Below are positions 22,802 to 35,137 of a DNA stretch of 64,000 nucleotides, one piece after another. The DNA is from Manis javanica (taxonomy: Eukaryota; Chordata; Mammalia; Pholidota; Manidae): positions 2,433,001-2,497,000 of the forward strand of contig NC_133167.1 of NCBI RefSeq assembly GCF_040802235.1, read 5' to 3'. The position numbers and the translations under genes are program-made. Below the pieces are notes generated by a model, which was not told where the DNA came from, did not search any database, and saw only the letters and a program-made list of their open reading frames with translations. Within the stretch, counting starts at the first letter, position 1; each line of letters begins with the position of its first letter.

Positions 22802-23190
22802 AGGGACTATTATTCAGCCTTGACAAGGAAGGAGATACTGACACGGCCACAGCATGGACGGACCTGGAGGACTGTTATGCTCAGTGAAATAAGCCAGTCA
22901 CAAAAAGACAGCTGCAGTACGATTCCACTCCTATGAGGCAGTTCCAGCAGTGAAAAATCTTAAAGACAGAAAGTGGAATGGTGGCTGAAGGGGCTGGGGG
23001 ATGGGGAGTGGTTGTCTAATATATACAGAGCTTTGGTTTTGCAAAATGAAAAGAATTCCAGAGATGTACTGCACAACAGTGTGTGTGTGTATTTTACACT
23101 ACTGAATTTACACTTACAAATAAGAGTTAAGGTGGTAAATTTAATGTTATGTGTATTTTATCCTAATTAAAATTTTTTTTTAGAAAAAAT
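22275..23190 (+). mobile_element. L1 3' end, truncated
   Basis: Contains GAAGAAGATCTGCTGATGGC, ATCATCAGGGAAACCCAAAC, GTGGAGAAATTGGAACCC, GAAATAAGCCAGTCACAAAA, GGGGCTGGGGGATGGGG and an A/T tail (AATTTTTTTTTAG), the order of a mammalian L1 3' end of L1MA/MB age. A CA microsatellite has expanded inside it. It is 5'-truncated. Confidence 0.85.
22757..22797 (+). repeat. (CA)n microsatellite
   Basis: A pure CA run of about 20 units, preceded by GCGTGCGCGC, inside the L1 fragment. Confidence 0.97.
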
Positions 23191-23199
23191 CCTCAGGGT

Positions 23200-26100
23200 A
23201 GGTTCCTGTTGACCCTATTTTGCACAAGAGAACTTGGGGGCTCACCAAACCCAGAATCATGCTCCCGCAGGAGCAGAGCTGGGACCCAGGCTGACTTGAG
23301 GGCATGTGCTCTTGGGGACCACACTGTCCTACCACCACATTTCTGGCTCTTAACAAACTGGCACATTTCCTCTTACAGGGCCCTAAAGAGGGAAAGCAGA
23401 GGTCCAGGCATAATTTGCTTCCTCAGAAAGGCAAGAGTTAGCTAACAATTTAGACATCAGTCCTGTTCATTCACTTTGTGCAGTCCAAATAGATGAATTT
23501 TCTGTGTGCCCAACAATCGTTATAAATTTAGGACACAGAATACTCGGCATAATGCCAGCATCCAGAAGGAAGTGGGGATGCATTCCTGAATGGAGCTGCT
23601 AAATGAGGCCAAGCCCACTTCTGAGACTCTTGGGGGTCCACGTGCAGGAGGAACATGGAGTATTTAGGAGTTGGAGTAATTGTTTTTATCTTAAATGCAA
23701 TGAAATTTGACAAACCAACCAAAACAATTCGCCTTGCTGGGACTTAGTAGGCTCTCAGCAAACGCTGGTGCACCTGGCTTGACTCTCTTTGAAGCTATCT
23801 TGGCAAACACAGGGCTTGGCCATGAGCAGGAGCTGAGTGTGGTGCCTGCACGGCGCCCCCCACCACAGAGGACAGAGGCTTCCACAGCCAGCTCCAAATA
23901 CCTGTTACCAACGAGGGCTGTGCCTTCAGAGCACGCCCACTGGCCGCTTTGTGTTTGCAAGGAGGTTTACACGATGGCTGAGAAAAAGGAAACAAGGGTC
24001 TTGGAAATTTTCCAGAAAGAAAGGAGGTAAGGTGTCACAGCAGAGCCTCGGCCCAGCTTCCTTCCCATCTGCTAAACCCCCACCCACTCCCTGTAAACAC
24101 AACCTGACTCAGCTGGGGATGCGTTTCAGGCATCCTATACAAAACAAACAAAAGCTTTATTGCCTGCAAGGAGGTGGTTACTGAAAATGGGTCAACCCTT
24201 TGATGCTGGTGAAAGATGCTGGTCCCTGGTGACGGGCGCGCGCAAGTACACGCACACATGCACACACGCACACACATCCCACGCTGGGCCGTGCAGCTGG
24301 AGGCACAGTGCCCACCAGAAACCGACACAGCTCTCCCAGGTGTCACAGGGCCTGGGGCTGAGCACCCTCCAAAGACTAGGAGGGAAAGTTCTCAGCAGTA
24401 GGTCCGCCTGCAAGCCTGCAGTGAATGAGGCTGGCAAAGGGGTGTCTTAGAGCATAGCTCATCTCTGGAGTTACATAAGTGTGGCCTGAAATCTTGACCT
24501 AAATATTGAGAGGGAGGGAGAAAGGGGATAAATGAGTAAGAAAAAAGAAAGAGAAGAAAAGAAACCGTGGCTAGGATGAGGTGAAGCTCATCCTTGGAAA
24601 AAAAGGGGAAATAATTCTTACTTTGAGTGAGCTCCAAACAGATTGGGAGAACACTCCTGAACCCAGAGCCCAAGGTGAGCCTAGCCGCTGAAAGTAAAGA
24701 AGCCTCCATTTCCCAGCACGGATGCCAGCAAAAGTTGCCTGAACAAGGCAGGGGCATGATGGGCTCTGAGTTTTGGAAGAACTCCGGAGTCCTGAGCAGC
24801 GAGGACAGAGGCAGGCCAGAACGGACGTTGGGGACCCGAGTAGGACACATGGGCACCCGGTGTCCACATCTGAGGCAGTGGCAGAAAGTGAGAGGTGGGG
24901 ACAGGCAGAGGCTTCCACATCAGAGGACTGCCAGGCCGATCCCTGTGTAGACTGACCTTGTCGCCCCGAGGCTCAGGGCCCTCGCCAGATGACACACAGG
25001 GCCATGTCTCATCTTCATGGAAGGTGTCACCACAGCAGGAGGCCCCCTGCGCATCCCCACTGCCTGTGGGTCCAGAGGAGGAAGGGGCTGCCCAGGAGCC
25101 CGGGAGGGCCCAGGGCGATGAGCAGAGGCCCGGGCCGCAGCAGGAAGAGCCTCATGCCAAATCCGCACTTCAGCTGCCCAAAATCCCACTCAGCAGGGAT
25201 GCACGGCCTTCAGTGGAACATCTTACAAGGTTGGTTTTTTAGCCATGTATGACACAGCACAGGAATTAGTGACTGAACCTGGACGTTTGTACAAACAACG
25301 CGGGAGGCTGCACGCAGAACTTGGAGTGAGGAAAACAGTCTCCCCATCTGCCCCGACAGAAGTGCCTCACCTTGCCTTACTCCCTCCGGTGTCTTCCGTG
25401 GGCACGTGTGGTCTACAAGGCCGTACGGATAAGATTGATACCCCCAGAGCACAGATTCTACTTTGTTTTATGCCATGTCTATTTTCCTTTGGTTTCACGG
25501 GTATATCCACACCTATCATTTTATTTTTTACCTTTCTGAGCATATGTGTCTTGGTGGGGCTCTAAAAAGCCCTCAAACATGAGAAGTGTCGGACCCACCT
25601 GAGGGCTCCGGGTTCCCATTTCGGGTGGACGCTGGCTGCACTCACAGTGTGCCTGCTCTATGCCTGCCAGAATGTTTTCTGGGGTTTGTTTACTGTTTTC
25701 ACATCTGACTGTGGCTCTGTAGACTATTTTATGTGTTTATCATATCTGTGAAGGTTTGGACGACAAAATATAAGCTTGGTAAATCTCCAGCAGTGGTGGT
25801 TCAAAAAAGTGTGAAACTCATGTTTATCAAATTATTGAAGACAAAAACTGGGGCATAAATAGAAGTCAAACAAAAATAATAACTTCACAATAAAGAATTC
25901 AGTGCTTTTGCTTTTTACTGGCCCCAATTCTCCATCTCTATTAATATGTCCTGGGCCACAAAGCAAGCCATTTTAAACTGGTGCTAAACGTTCTGTTCAA
26001 AATCAATTTTTTAACTTCATATTGAGCCATTTAAAATTTTTTGAACTGTATTTTTCTAACTGTAAAAATGCTCATTATAATCTATAAGTACAGATTAAAC

Positions 26101-28140
26101 AGAATTTATAATTTACATATACAAATCTATGTAACATGTATTAAACACTATAGAACATATGAAGGACACTAAAAAATATAAAGAAGAAAACTAATGTCAC
26201 CCACATTCCATAACCCAGGAGAAAATCACTGTAAAAGTTTTGACCTTTCTCAGTTTTATTCTGCACACACATTTGCACAAGCACACCCCCCTAAAAATAT
26301 AAAGGAAGTTGTGCACCTCATCTACAAAGTAAGCCATCTTCTTTTACTACATTTGCATGTCTAGATATTTCAGGCCAATACTCAACATTAAAGGTAGGGG
26401 GGCCCCAGGCACAGCTCATCCTCTCCTGGCCATGCTTACCCCACCCTGCTACGGTGGAACAATCAGTCAGGACCTGGGATATTCAGTGACGTTGTCCAGG
26501 CTGAAATCATTGTGGGGCTGGAATGCCAAGGCCAGCCCAGACTCCCAGCTGCCCAGACTCCCAGCTCTCCAGGCTCAGACAGTGAGAGGCAGGTTAAGAA
26601 GTGTCACAGAGACATGGACCACTCCCAGGGATGGAAAGGGGTGTGTGGCATCCACCTCTCCTTCCCTGAACCTAGTGACTTGCGCCAAGACTTGGGTGGG
26701 TGATGCAGCCGTAACCAGGACCCCCACCCAGGGGACAGAGGCTTGAGCAGGCTGCCCTGGGCTGACAGCAGAGCTTGTGGCCACAAGGAGCAGGACAGCC
26801 TTCATGAGGACTAGCCCATCCTGGCTGCACACAGCATCTCAAGAGCCGCTCCGACAGATCCCGCATGGGCTGACCTACGGCAGGCTCCTCATCGGGAAGC
26901 CAGAGGTCTTCAGGGATAATTTTACAAAGAACGAACTAGTGAGATTATTTGGTAACAATGGGCCCTTTCAAAACCTTCTAAATAAAGAGTTCAGAAAAAT
27001 AGTCTTTTAGGTGACGAAGTTTAACCCCTTTCTCCTTATAACTGAGCAAATCCAGACTGTATTTTGTAACAAAGCACTCACGTTGGCATGTTGGACTGAG
27101 CCCAGGGGACTGGAAGTGGGGTGAGGGAAGGGGGCCTCCTTCTCGTCTCACGCGTGGCCTTGTAGGTATCGCCACTTTCATAAGACAGTCACGTGGGTCG
27201 CTTGAAACTGGCCACCGTGGGAGTATTTACACTACAGAAATTGGCAAATGCTACAGATCTGTTCCCCTTCAGAGAGCCAGTTGTTAAACCTTTCCTAGCA
27301 CACCACGGGAGCCACCCCAAGAACCGATTGGGACCAGCTCCTGGGTGTCCTCACCAAACCACGGAATTCTAAATCACAAACGAGTATCCCTGGGCCAGTG
27401 AATTCTCCTCGAGTATCAGTCCAGCTTTCAAGTCCTCCCCCTGCGACTCTCTGAAGACTCACTCTCACATCACATTAGCCAGGGCTGCCCTTGGTGTAGA
27501 GGCTGCCCCTTACCGGAGCAGGTTTACCTTCTCTGCTCCAGCTATGCTGCCTTCTCACCTTAGTATAGGCCTGGAATCAAAGGGGTGTGCTGAGGGCAGG
27601 TCTTAAGGACAAGCATCAGATTGCAGGGCACCTGCCCCCAGTCAGGTCTCTAGCAAGGACAGCCTGTTCTCTGGCAAGCAGGGAGTTTTGAAATTCTCTG
27701 CTCATCTACCCAGTTGCCCACATCGATGGCCCAGGATCATACCCTTTCTGACTCCGACCTTGATATAGGGGACCTGTCAAGGTAGTGACTTTGGTCTCCT
27801 TTGCACGCTGTGGACATGATAATCAGGGTCTAGACCTGCTTTCCAACAGTCCACCCAGTGGCTGTAGGAGACGTGAGTCGGCTGGGCTGCCCCAGAAGCT
27901 CTCAGGTTTGCAGAATTGGTCTGAAGTCAGCAGGGGACTCTGCTCAGCCTATCATTGTCTCTTTTCAAAGTCTCCAGCACCAACGTAAGGAACTGCCTCC
28001 TGCATAATCAGGGTCACTGCCATCGTCCCCCCGAAGAACACCGTATCTGCTTGGTTTCCGGGTGTCTTGCTGCCCACCTGCAGCCGCTCCTGACTGGCCA
28101 CAGGGACAAGCTTCAACAGTTACAAATGCCGCTACGGGAC
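23200..28140. other. Intergenic stretch without a recognised gene
   Basis: Mixed composition. 24230-24275 is a CA-rich tract and 24510-24570 a purine-rich tract. 25680-26340 is AT-rich; its part near 26160-26250 (ACTAAAAAATATAAAGAAGA then CACCCACATTCCATAACCC) resembles a decayed L1-class 3' end. Nothing coding could be supported. Confidence 0.5.
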
Positions 28141-28150
28141 AGGTTATTGC

Positions 28151-28332
28151 CAGGGTCGGCACATTTTTCTGTAAAAAGCTAGATAGTAAATAATTGAGAC
28201 TTTGTGAGCCTTGTAAGGTCTCTGTGGCATATCCTTTAGTTTTTATCTCCTCCCTCTTCCGTTTAAAAAATGTAAATCCATCCTTCGCTCTAGAGCCTTA
28301 CAAACACAGGCCATGGCTGAACTCTAGTTATT
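28151..28332 (+). mobile_element. hAT-Charlie-type non-autonomous DNA element (MER)
   Basis: CAGGGTCGGCACATTTTTCT GTAAAAAGCTAGATAGTAAA, then GACTTTGTGAGCC and GGTCTCTGTGGC, is the familiar hAT MER element that starts with a GGCAAACTTTTTCTGTAAAG-like end. The 3' end near CACAGGCCATGGCTGAACTC is decayed. Confidence 0.8.
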
Positions 28333-28410
28333 ACAATCCCTCTAGAAATAGGGTCCCTGTGGCTTTGGGACAGGTGGGCAGTTCAAGTCCAAACCGTTTT
28401 CAATATCCAG

Positions 28411-28530
28411 TGTCTTAGTTTAGGTTCCCTAGAAAACAGCCTGAGGATAGACTGAAGAACTGAGGCCTCATGAGGAGGCGTGAGCCTGGTGCAAGCCCAG
28501 GACAGCGAGGGCTGAGGAGAAGGGAAGGCA
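28411..28530 (+). repeat. Unassigned repeat, copy 1
   Basis: TTAGGTTCCCTAGAAAACAG and CCCAGGACAGCGAGGGCTGA GGAGAAGGGAA resemble a second stretch at 39285-39395 in the same order and strand. The family is not known to me. Confidence 0.4.
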
Positions 28531-28539
28531 ATGCAGGAC

Positions 28540-28730
28540 CAGGCCGTCCGCGCGGCCGCAGAAGTCGGAGCTGATGTGCGGGTTCACGTGCTCGGCCCCT
28601 GGGACGCCTCTGGACTGGCTGAGTGAAACAGCCGGCCTGGGATTTTTGCCCACCAGAGGGCAAGGGCGTGTAATTGATCGCTCCGGCCGCCCCACGCCCC
28701 CTCTCCTCCTGCCTCCCGCGGGTCCACTGC
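28540..28730. promoter_or_regulatory. Small intergenic CpG cluster
   Basis: Dense CpGs, including CGTCCGCGCGGCCGC, and a CACGTG E-box at 28585-28590, about 6.5 kb upstream of PER2. Function is unknown; it could be an orphan CpG island, or simply a GC-rich repeat. Confidence 0.4.
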
Positions 28731-30519
28731 CCTGCAGCTTCTTTCCTGGGGCGCAGGACCAGCCCTGGGGCTCCTCCCCTTCCAGCGTATGTGGACTGGA
28801 GTCTGCGATCTCCCGAGAGGGAGCAGGGGTCAGGGCCTCATTCCTCATCTTCTTTGGGTTCGTGGGACTCAAACAGGGTGTACGGAAGGCTGGACCAGGA
28901 CACATGGTGCAGGGTGGACCCCCTACAGCCACCAGCTTCCTTCGGAAAACCCATTGCCATATTGTCAAGATGCCAGCTTGTCAGCCTCGTCTCCCAGATC
29001 CCTCAGGGGGCTAGAAGATTTGCAGGGTGGGCCAGAGAGGCGAGCACGACAGGCTCTAACCTCCTAGGGACCCGCAGCCTCCCGCTTGCCCCCTGCCCCT
29101 AGTTTTCACATTGAGCTTCCTGTACCATCTCCCACCTTCCACACGTCACCTTTCCAACAGTCCCTATTGTCATTGCCCCCTTGTCATTCCCCGTCTCCCA
29201 GCCTTCCAGGGTTTGGGGCCTGGCAGAGCCCCTGCTCCCTGGCCGTAGCCACCCAGTTCGGGAGGGGCAGGTCCCCCTCTTTTCACTCCCCTTTCCCATC
29301 TCAGGCAGAGCTCTGGAAGGACCATTTCAACCCCAGCACGCAAAGCCAAGGACCAGCCCCCTCTGGAGGGCCCGGCCTACAGCCACTGCCGCGGCGTTCA
29401 CAGAGGCAGACGGGGCTGCCAGGAGTTCGCTCTGGATCCCCACAGCGCTGTCAGGGCGGCCAGGACCCCAAGGTGTCCTAGTTTCTGCTCCAGGTCTCTG
29501 GGAGCCTCCCAGGATGGGAATGCCAGCTGTCTGGACTGTGACTGTGGCAGGGGTCCTGGACTAGTCCCCCACCGCTTGCCATTTGCCTCACCCAGCAGCA
29601 CCCACGTTGCCTCTCATGCAGGCAAACCATCCGGGCTTCAGAGTCACCAGGTGCTGGGGCGGCACGGCCAGGGGAGCGCACCTTGCCTTTCAGCACCTGC
29701 TGCTCCCACCACACCTGGTCCCCTCCCTGGGCCAGCAGAGCTCCTGCAGTGCTGCGGGGGGGCTCTCCCGTGTGCCCCTCCTCTCCCTGACAGGCCCCAG
29801 CCTGTCAAGGAGGAGGAGGGTGGACGCGGCAGCCTTCTCTCCCGTCCTCTCTTGCAGGACCGCCCTGTGCCCCAGTCCACAGTTACCTGGGCTCCCGCCC
29901 TCACAACTCAGGCGGGTGACCTACTACCACTCCCAGAGGGGATGGCACCCACCCTGAGAGTGGCCCAGTCAACCCCCTTTGTTGCTTCTAGGGACAAGTG
30001 GTGTTTCTTCCACATTGGCACCAAGGAGAAGCCAGTGAACAGGAACAAACATGGTGGGAAGGCACAGTGAGGCACAAACCTTACAGGCAGAGGCTCAGGC
30101 GTGAGGCCCAGGGCTCTGTCACCAGGAGGGGCATGGTGGGCTGGCCCTGCTGCATGGACGAAGAGCAGGTCGTGGTCCACGAGAGGGACCTGTGCCCAGC
30201 TATCCCCATCTGTGACCCTTTATGTATTTGAGGGGAGTTAGGAGGGTGCAGGGAGCCCCTGGCCAGCCACACCCAGAGGGAGTGGGCAGGGAGAATGTTC
30301 TGGAGACAAGAGGGACATTGGCATTTGAACTCTGGTCACCTGGTTCCCAGGTTCTGCAGCGGTGGGGTGGTGAGGGTGGCCATGGGATCATTCTGCAGAC
30401 AAAGGCTGTCTCTCCTGGATGACATGAGGCACCGCACCGCGTGATTCCTCGGTGCATGGTGAAGCCAAGGGTGTCTCTTGCAGAGGGACGGTGGCGGTCT
30501 GCACATGAGCCCCGTCAGG

Positions 30520-30600
30520 CTGTAAGGATCGAATAGAGAGCACACGTAAAGCAGTGAGCGGTGCCTACACTCAGCGAGCACACGCTGGATCATAGTTCCC
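30520..30600 (+). repeat. MIR/L2-like fragment
   Basis: GTAAGGATCGAATAGAGAGC ACACGTAAAGCAGTGAGCGG resembles the 'gtgaggattaaatgagataa' segment of MIR. Confidence 0.45.
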
Positions 30601-32289
30601 CCCAAGGCCGAGGGGTGCCCTGAGGCCCACAACCATGCATGGATGGGGACCCCAGACCGCGGCCTCCTGAAGGGTCAGACACCCTGATGGGAATGACCTT
30701 GTTGGCCCCCAAGGCATGCAGGGCTACTTCCTAACACTGCCCACGACATCCACAGTTGGGGAATGCCAGCTGGGCTACCTCTCAGAGAGACATGCTGAGA
30801 TGCCAACCTCGGGGGACACACACCAGGCAAGTGTGCTGCAGGGGCCACCCTGTCCAGATGCACAGCCCTGAGGCCCAGCTGGAGGGCATGCCAACCAATG
30901 GGAGAGAAAGAGGCACCTCAGACATGGGGGCCTTGCTGGCAAGCTGCCTTGCCTTGGGTCCTGCCAGGAGGGAGAGGCGGAATGGGGGCCCAGAACCTCT
31001 GAGAAGGGGCTCAAGCTGCAAGTCCAGAAAACCTAACACACACATGAGCCCTTAAGGTCCCAAGGCAAAGATCTGAACGGTTACCCTGACCTGTCCACTG
31101 CCACCCCATCAGCCACCAAGGGCACAGCTTTCATCTCAGTTAGCCCTCAGCTTCTCTGTTAATGGCCTCAGGACCAAGAAGCTCAAAGTTCTAATCCTTT
31201 CCCAAGGGCCACTATAGCAAACCGATTTTTGGCTTAAGTTAAAACCATGCATGCTGTTTATGTAGAAAACTGATAGTAAGAGAGAGTCATTTGAATGCAC
31301 ATTTAATCATTGGACTCCTATAGGAATAAATAGGAAACTTCTTATAATGTGAAAAAGGCAGAATCTTAGGCACTAATTTTTTTATTCATTTATATTTTTT
31401 GTTTTAAATTACAATAATGAAGTAAACAAGTCAATATAGACTATTGTACAGTGGAGACAAAGCTATGGTGATTTGAATTATTTCCAGACCTGAAAAAATA
31501 GATTTATCTGGGGAGATACTTTAAAATAATAATAATTGCATAATTGCTATGATTGAAAGCCCATTGCACTTACACATAATAATAATTAAAAAAAGCCCTC
31601 TTAGCAAACTATAAAAAATGGAAACCTTCTGTATATGACAAAGGACATCTACAAAAATCTGAACACCTAAGACTCATTCTTCATGGAAAAAAATTGAGCA
31701 CTTTCTCCTCCAGGCTGAGAACAGGGCAAGCTTGCCCACTCTGTCCTTATACTGGAGGTCCTTCCTGTGCTGCGGTACTGTGATGTCCAGGAAGTCTTTT
31801 GCAAAGGGGCTCTGGGGACCTGGAGGCCAACATGCCAGGCCCAGTAGTGCTGGGCAAAGACATGCTCAGAGCCTCCTCTCCAGGGCAAGGTGAGGAAAGA
31901 TGGAGAATGTGTGCTCGATAAGGGTGGCTTAATCTATGACTTCCCGGGGAAGACCTATGAGCACATGCACACACATGTGCGCATGCACACACAACATGAA
32001 CATGTCTCCCCCAAAACAAAGGGCAGCCTTCCCCAAATCTATATTTAGCTTAAAAAACAAAAGGCCCTTCTCAGTAGGTGGCCAGCATGATAAAGATACC
32101 TTCTTTAACCTCCGGTCCTCTGGACACTGGCTGGTTCAGGGCCTTCCCAACCATGAGGGACAGGTGGGCCTTGTCTCCCCTGTGTCTTCAGACCTGGACA
32201 CAGCTGCCTGTGCCCTTGGGCCCACTTCTGGGGACTGGCTGAGGGTGTCCCTGACAAGAGCTGCCTCCATGCCCAGCCCAGGGCAGGTG

Positions 32290-32360
32290 CATTGGCCAGC
32301 ACAGGGCCTGGCACATAGTAGATGCACAGCAAACAGTGAATGGCTGAGTGCATGAGTGAA
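32290..32360 (+). repeat. L2 3'-end fragment
   Basis: CAGGGCCTGGCACATAGTAG ATGCACAGCAAACAGTGAAT and a GAGTGAATGA tail match the L2 3' terminus. Confidence 0.7.
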
Positions 32361-33308
32361 TGAGAGAGCCAGAGAGCCACCTGACAAGGGCATGGAGGTC
32401 CAGCACAGAGGGTTCCTCCAGGCAGGGCCCAGGCCTGTTGAAGGAAATGGACTGGTGGGAATGGACTGGGGCAGGGCCAGAGCAGCCTTTGGCTGGGAGG
32501 CAGGGTGAAGGCTGAGACCAGAGGCCAGTTCCTTTCACCAGCAGGATTTCCCAGACCCCTCGGGACCCTGGTTCACCACCCCCACCCCCAGGTTTCCTTC
32601 TTGCCAGCCTGCCTCCCCCAGTGTCAACAACAATGTGCCTGGCCAAGAGTTCTGTGTTTGAGTGACAGCAAATTCCAACACACTTCCAGATCAGTACAGA
32701 CTAACCAGGAAAGGTTTCATTCCTCCTTCCTCCTGCAACAGGAATTCTCTCCCCTCCTCCCCCAACACACACACACAGACTCACCATCCTGGTTTAGTGA
32801 GAATGGCATACATGGGCCTGGAGTGGAGGCTTCTGCCCAGGTCTGTCTTGTTCTCTCAGGATTTATACCCCATTTTAGCTCCAATAGGCTCCAAACCTGA
32901 CTTATCACCCCTTCTACACTGTCAACTCCTCAAAAGCAATGGATCCGGTTAGGTGTATTTTTGCAAATCCCCCAATATTCAGGTTATTATTAACAAGTAT
33001 TTGGGGAGGGAATGAAGGTTTCTAGTAACAAGAATGAAGAAACCAGCTATGAGACACTGAAAACAGATTAGATTCCAAAGAGTTGTAGGGGTCTAAAGCG
33101 TTCAATCATTTTTTAAATATTGGGTTTCAATATCATTCTATCAGATTTATGGGTGGAAATAGAAAAAGTTAAATTTAAGGAGGAAATATGACATGAGGTT
33201 GCAGGCTGAATATGGAGCAAGACCCAAGAAAAGTTGAGCAGGAGAAGATCTCTGCGCAGTGTGCATGAACGTCTGCTTGCCCGTTTCCAAAACAATGGTG
33301 CTCGTCAC

Positions 33309-33316
33309 TGACGTCA
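33309..33316. promoter_or_regulatory. Perfect CRE (TGACGTCA) upstream of PER2
   Basis: A full palindromic cAMP response element about 1.7 kb upstream of the predicted PER2 start. A CRE at a similar distance upstream of mouse Per2 is known to bind CREB, and it fits light and cAMP induction. Function here is inferred. Confidence 0.65.
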
Positions 33317-33387
33317 ATGTACGTGCAGAAACAAAAGGGTTTTGGGTGTGTGCAGGGTGCAGCTGGGTCTGGATTTACTTGGCATTT

Positions 33388-33421
33388 CTGTGTGTGTATG
33401 TGTGTGTGTGTGTGTGTGTGT
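33388..33421 (+). repeat. (TG)n microsatellite
   Basis: A TG run broken once by TATG, 70 bases downstream of the CRE. Confidence 0.95.
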
Positions 33422-34875
33422 ATTAGGGAGGGGTGTGGGGAGTGTGTGGAGGTGTCCATGTCAGAGAAACTGGAGGAGGGGCCTCTCTCCCTGGGAGTGT
33501 AAGCCCCACAGCAGGTCTCCCGGGGCTTATGTGAGAAGAATCATCCTCATGAACTTGGTATTTGCCCCAGTCTGCCTCTGTGCCGGATGAGGTTGCAAAC
33601 ACACCTTGCTGAGAAGTGGGAAAGAAGTGGTTCACACATAGCAATTCCTCCGTGTGGGTTTGGCTTGGAGAAGTAGCAGCTTAGTTTGTCTGCAGGCCAC
33701 TGGATCAAACCTCTTCCTTCCCTCCCATGCCTGGTCGCCAGGAGAACCCAGGGGAAACAAACCCGTGGAGGGAGATGCTACAGGCACGTTCAGCCCTGCA
33801 GAGCCCAGCCAGCCTCCCTCCCTGCCGGGACCCTGCAGTTTCAGAGCCCACTGCCGCTGCCCTGCCTTGGAGCCTGCGTGCTGCTTAGTGTCGCACAAGC
33901 AAGTCTCAGCTGTCTACCTGGTCTGAGTGGAAGTTCTATGCTCACTTGAACCTTTAGACAGAAGTCCAAGGCTTAACATGCCCCAGACAATGCTTACGGA
34001 AAGAACGAACGGCTACACCAAGGTGCTCCAAAGTCGGGCACTTTCTCCCAGAGCCCCTCACCTCTGGCTCTGTGTCTCTGTTGCGCGTGATGTCTGAAAA
34101 CCCTCCCTTTCCAAACACCTTCCCCAGCGTCCAAGAGCTGCCTCCTCCGTGGAGTCTCTGGGGGTAAGTCTGGTCCTGGCTAATTTATGATCCACACGGC
34201 CCAATTTAGTATTTGATTAAGTTCCCTTTTCATGAGACAGTCTTTTCTCCCAAATGACGTGGTGAGAGGCAGGGGTATTATTTATTTATTTTGTACCTCC
34301 TGAAAGTAACACTGACCCTATTTGCTGAACCAAAAATTGCTGCACATGATCTCAAAAATAAAAGGACACTTGGAAGCTGACCGTCCTGGCAGATCTGGGA
34401 CAAGCGTCGCCCTTGGTGGCCTGGGTGGGCGTGCAAAAGGAGCTCCCGCCGGGCAAGCACTGTCTCGGTCTCCGGGGCAGCCTCAGCGCCTAGCCAATAA
34501 TGAGGAGTGAATGAATGAAAGATGTCCGCAGGAAGTTCCCCGCTGCCCCAGACGCCGGTAGCGCGCGTCCGGCCGGTTGCGGAAGGTGAAAGCTTCCCGG
34601 GACCTGGGCTTCAGAGGGTGTTGGGCTGCCTAGCTTAGCTGGTCGGCCAGCGCGAGGTGCCCAGGAGCCGTCCCCGCCCCGTGCCCAGCTCCCCCGCGCC
34701 GCAGTGGTACACGCCACTCCGAGTTCCCGGAGACGGCGGACTCAAGCAGTCTTGAATGGAAGACGCCGAGACCGGAAGTGGAAGGGACCACTTGGGGGGA
34801 CGGCGGGGGACAGCACGAATGCGCCGCGCCTTCATTGAGGAACCGAGGCGGTGAACATGGAGTTCCATGTGCGTC

Positions 34876-34883
34876 TTATGTAA
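34876..34883 (+). promoter_or_regulatory. D-box match TTATGTAA
   Basis: A perfect match to the DBP/TEF/HLF and NFIL3 site, 122 bases upstream of the E'-box. D-boxes are known in PER gene promoters. Confidence 0.6.
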
Positions 34884-35004
34884 AGAGAGCGACTGGCGCC
34901 GCAGCCAATGGACGCGCGGCGCTCGCAGGCTCGGCGCCCCCCGGTATGCAGATGAATGGCCCTGCGGCCAATGGCGGGCGCCGGGGGCGGGCACGGCACA
35001 TGGT

Positions 35005-35010
35005 CACGTT
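35005..35010 (+). promoter_or_regulatory. PER2 E'-box (CACGTT)
   Basis: CACGTT sits in GGTCACGTTTCCCACTCTGT, which mirrors the CACGTT-TTCCACT-TGTGACAG context of the human and mouse PER2 E' element that CLOCK:BMAL1 uses. A weaker CACATG E-box lies 8 bases upstream at 34997-35002, giving a tandem pair. Confidence 0.88.
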
Positions 35011-35027
35011 TCCCACTCTGTGACAGA

Positions 35028-35137
35028 GGCTGGCCGGCTGCGGGCGGTTCTGCGGGCTGCGAGCTGCTCTCGGCCGCCGGGGCAGCGGGCGCGGAGCGGG
35101 CAGACGACGCGCGGACCAGCGGGGACGCGGCACAGTG
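35028..35137 (+). other. PER2: PER2 non-coding exon 1 (5' UTR)
   Basis: GC-rich leader ending at GCGGCACAGTG with a consensus donor GTGAGT at 35138. The 5' edge is an estimate placed about 20 bases after the E'-box. With this start there is no ATG in the spliced leader. Confidence 0.75.

Larger units (their letters stand above)
28730..33300. other. Intergenic stretch upstream of PER2
   Basis: GC-rich to about 31100, AT-rich from about 31200 to 31680, then mixed. It holds short MIR/L2 fragments listed separately. No gene, RNA gene or conserved exon was recognised. Confidence 0.5.

Noticed and set aside
24230..24290. CA-rich tract as a CRISPR-like array
   Set aside because: It is a simple repeat in a mammalian genome; no spacers and no Cas genes.
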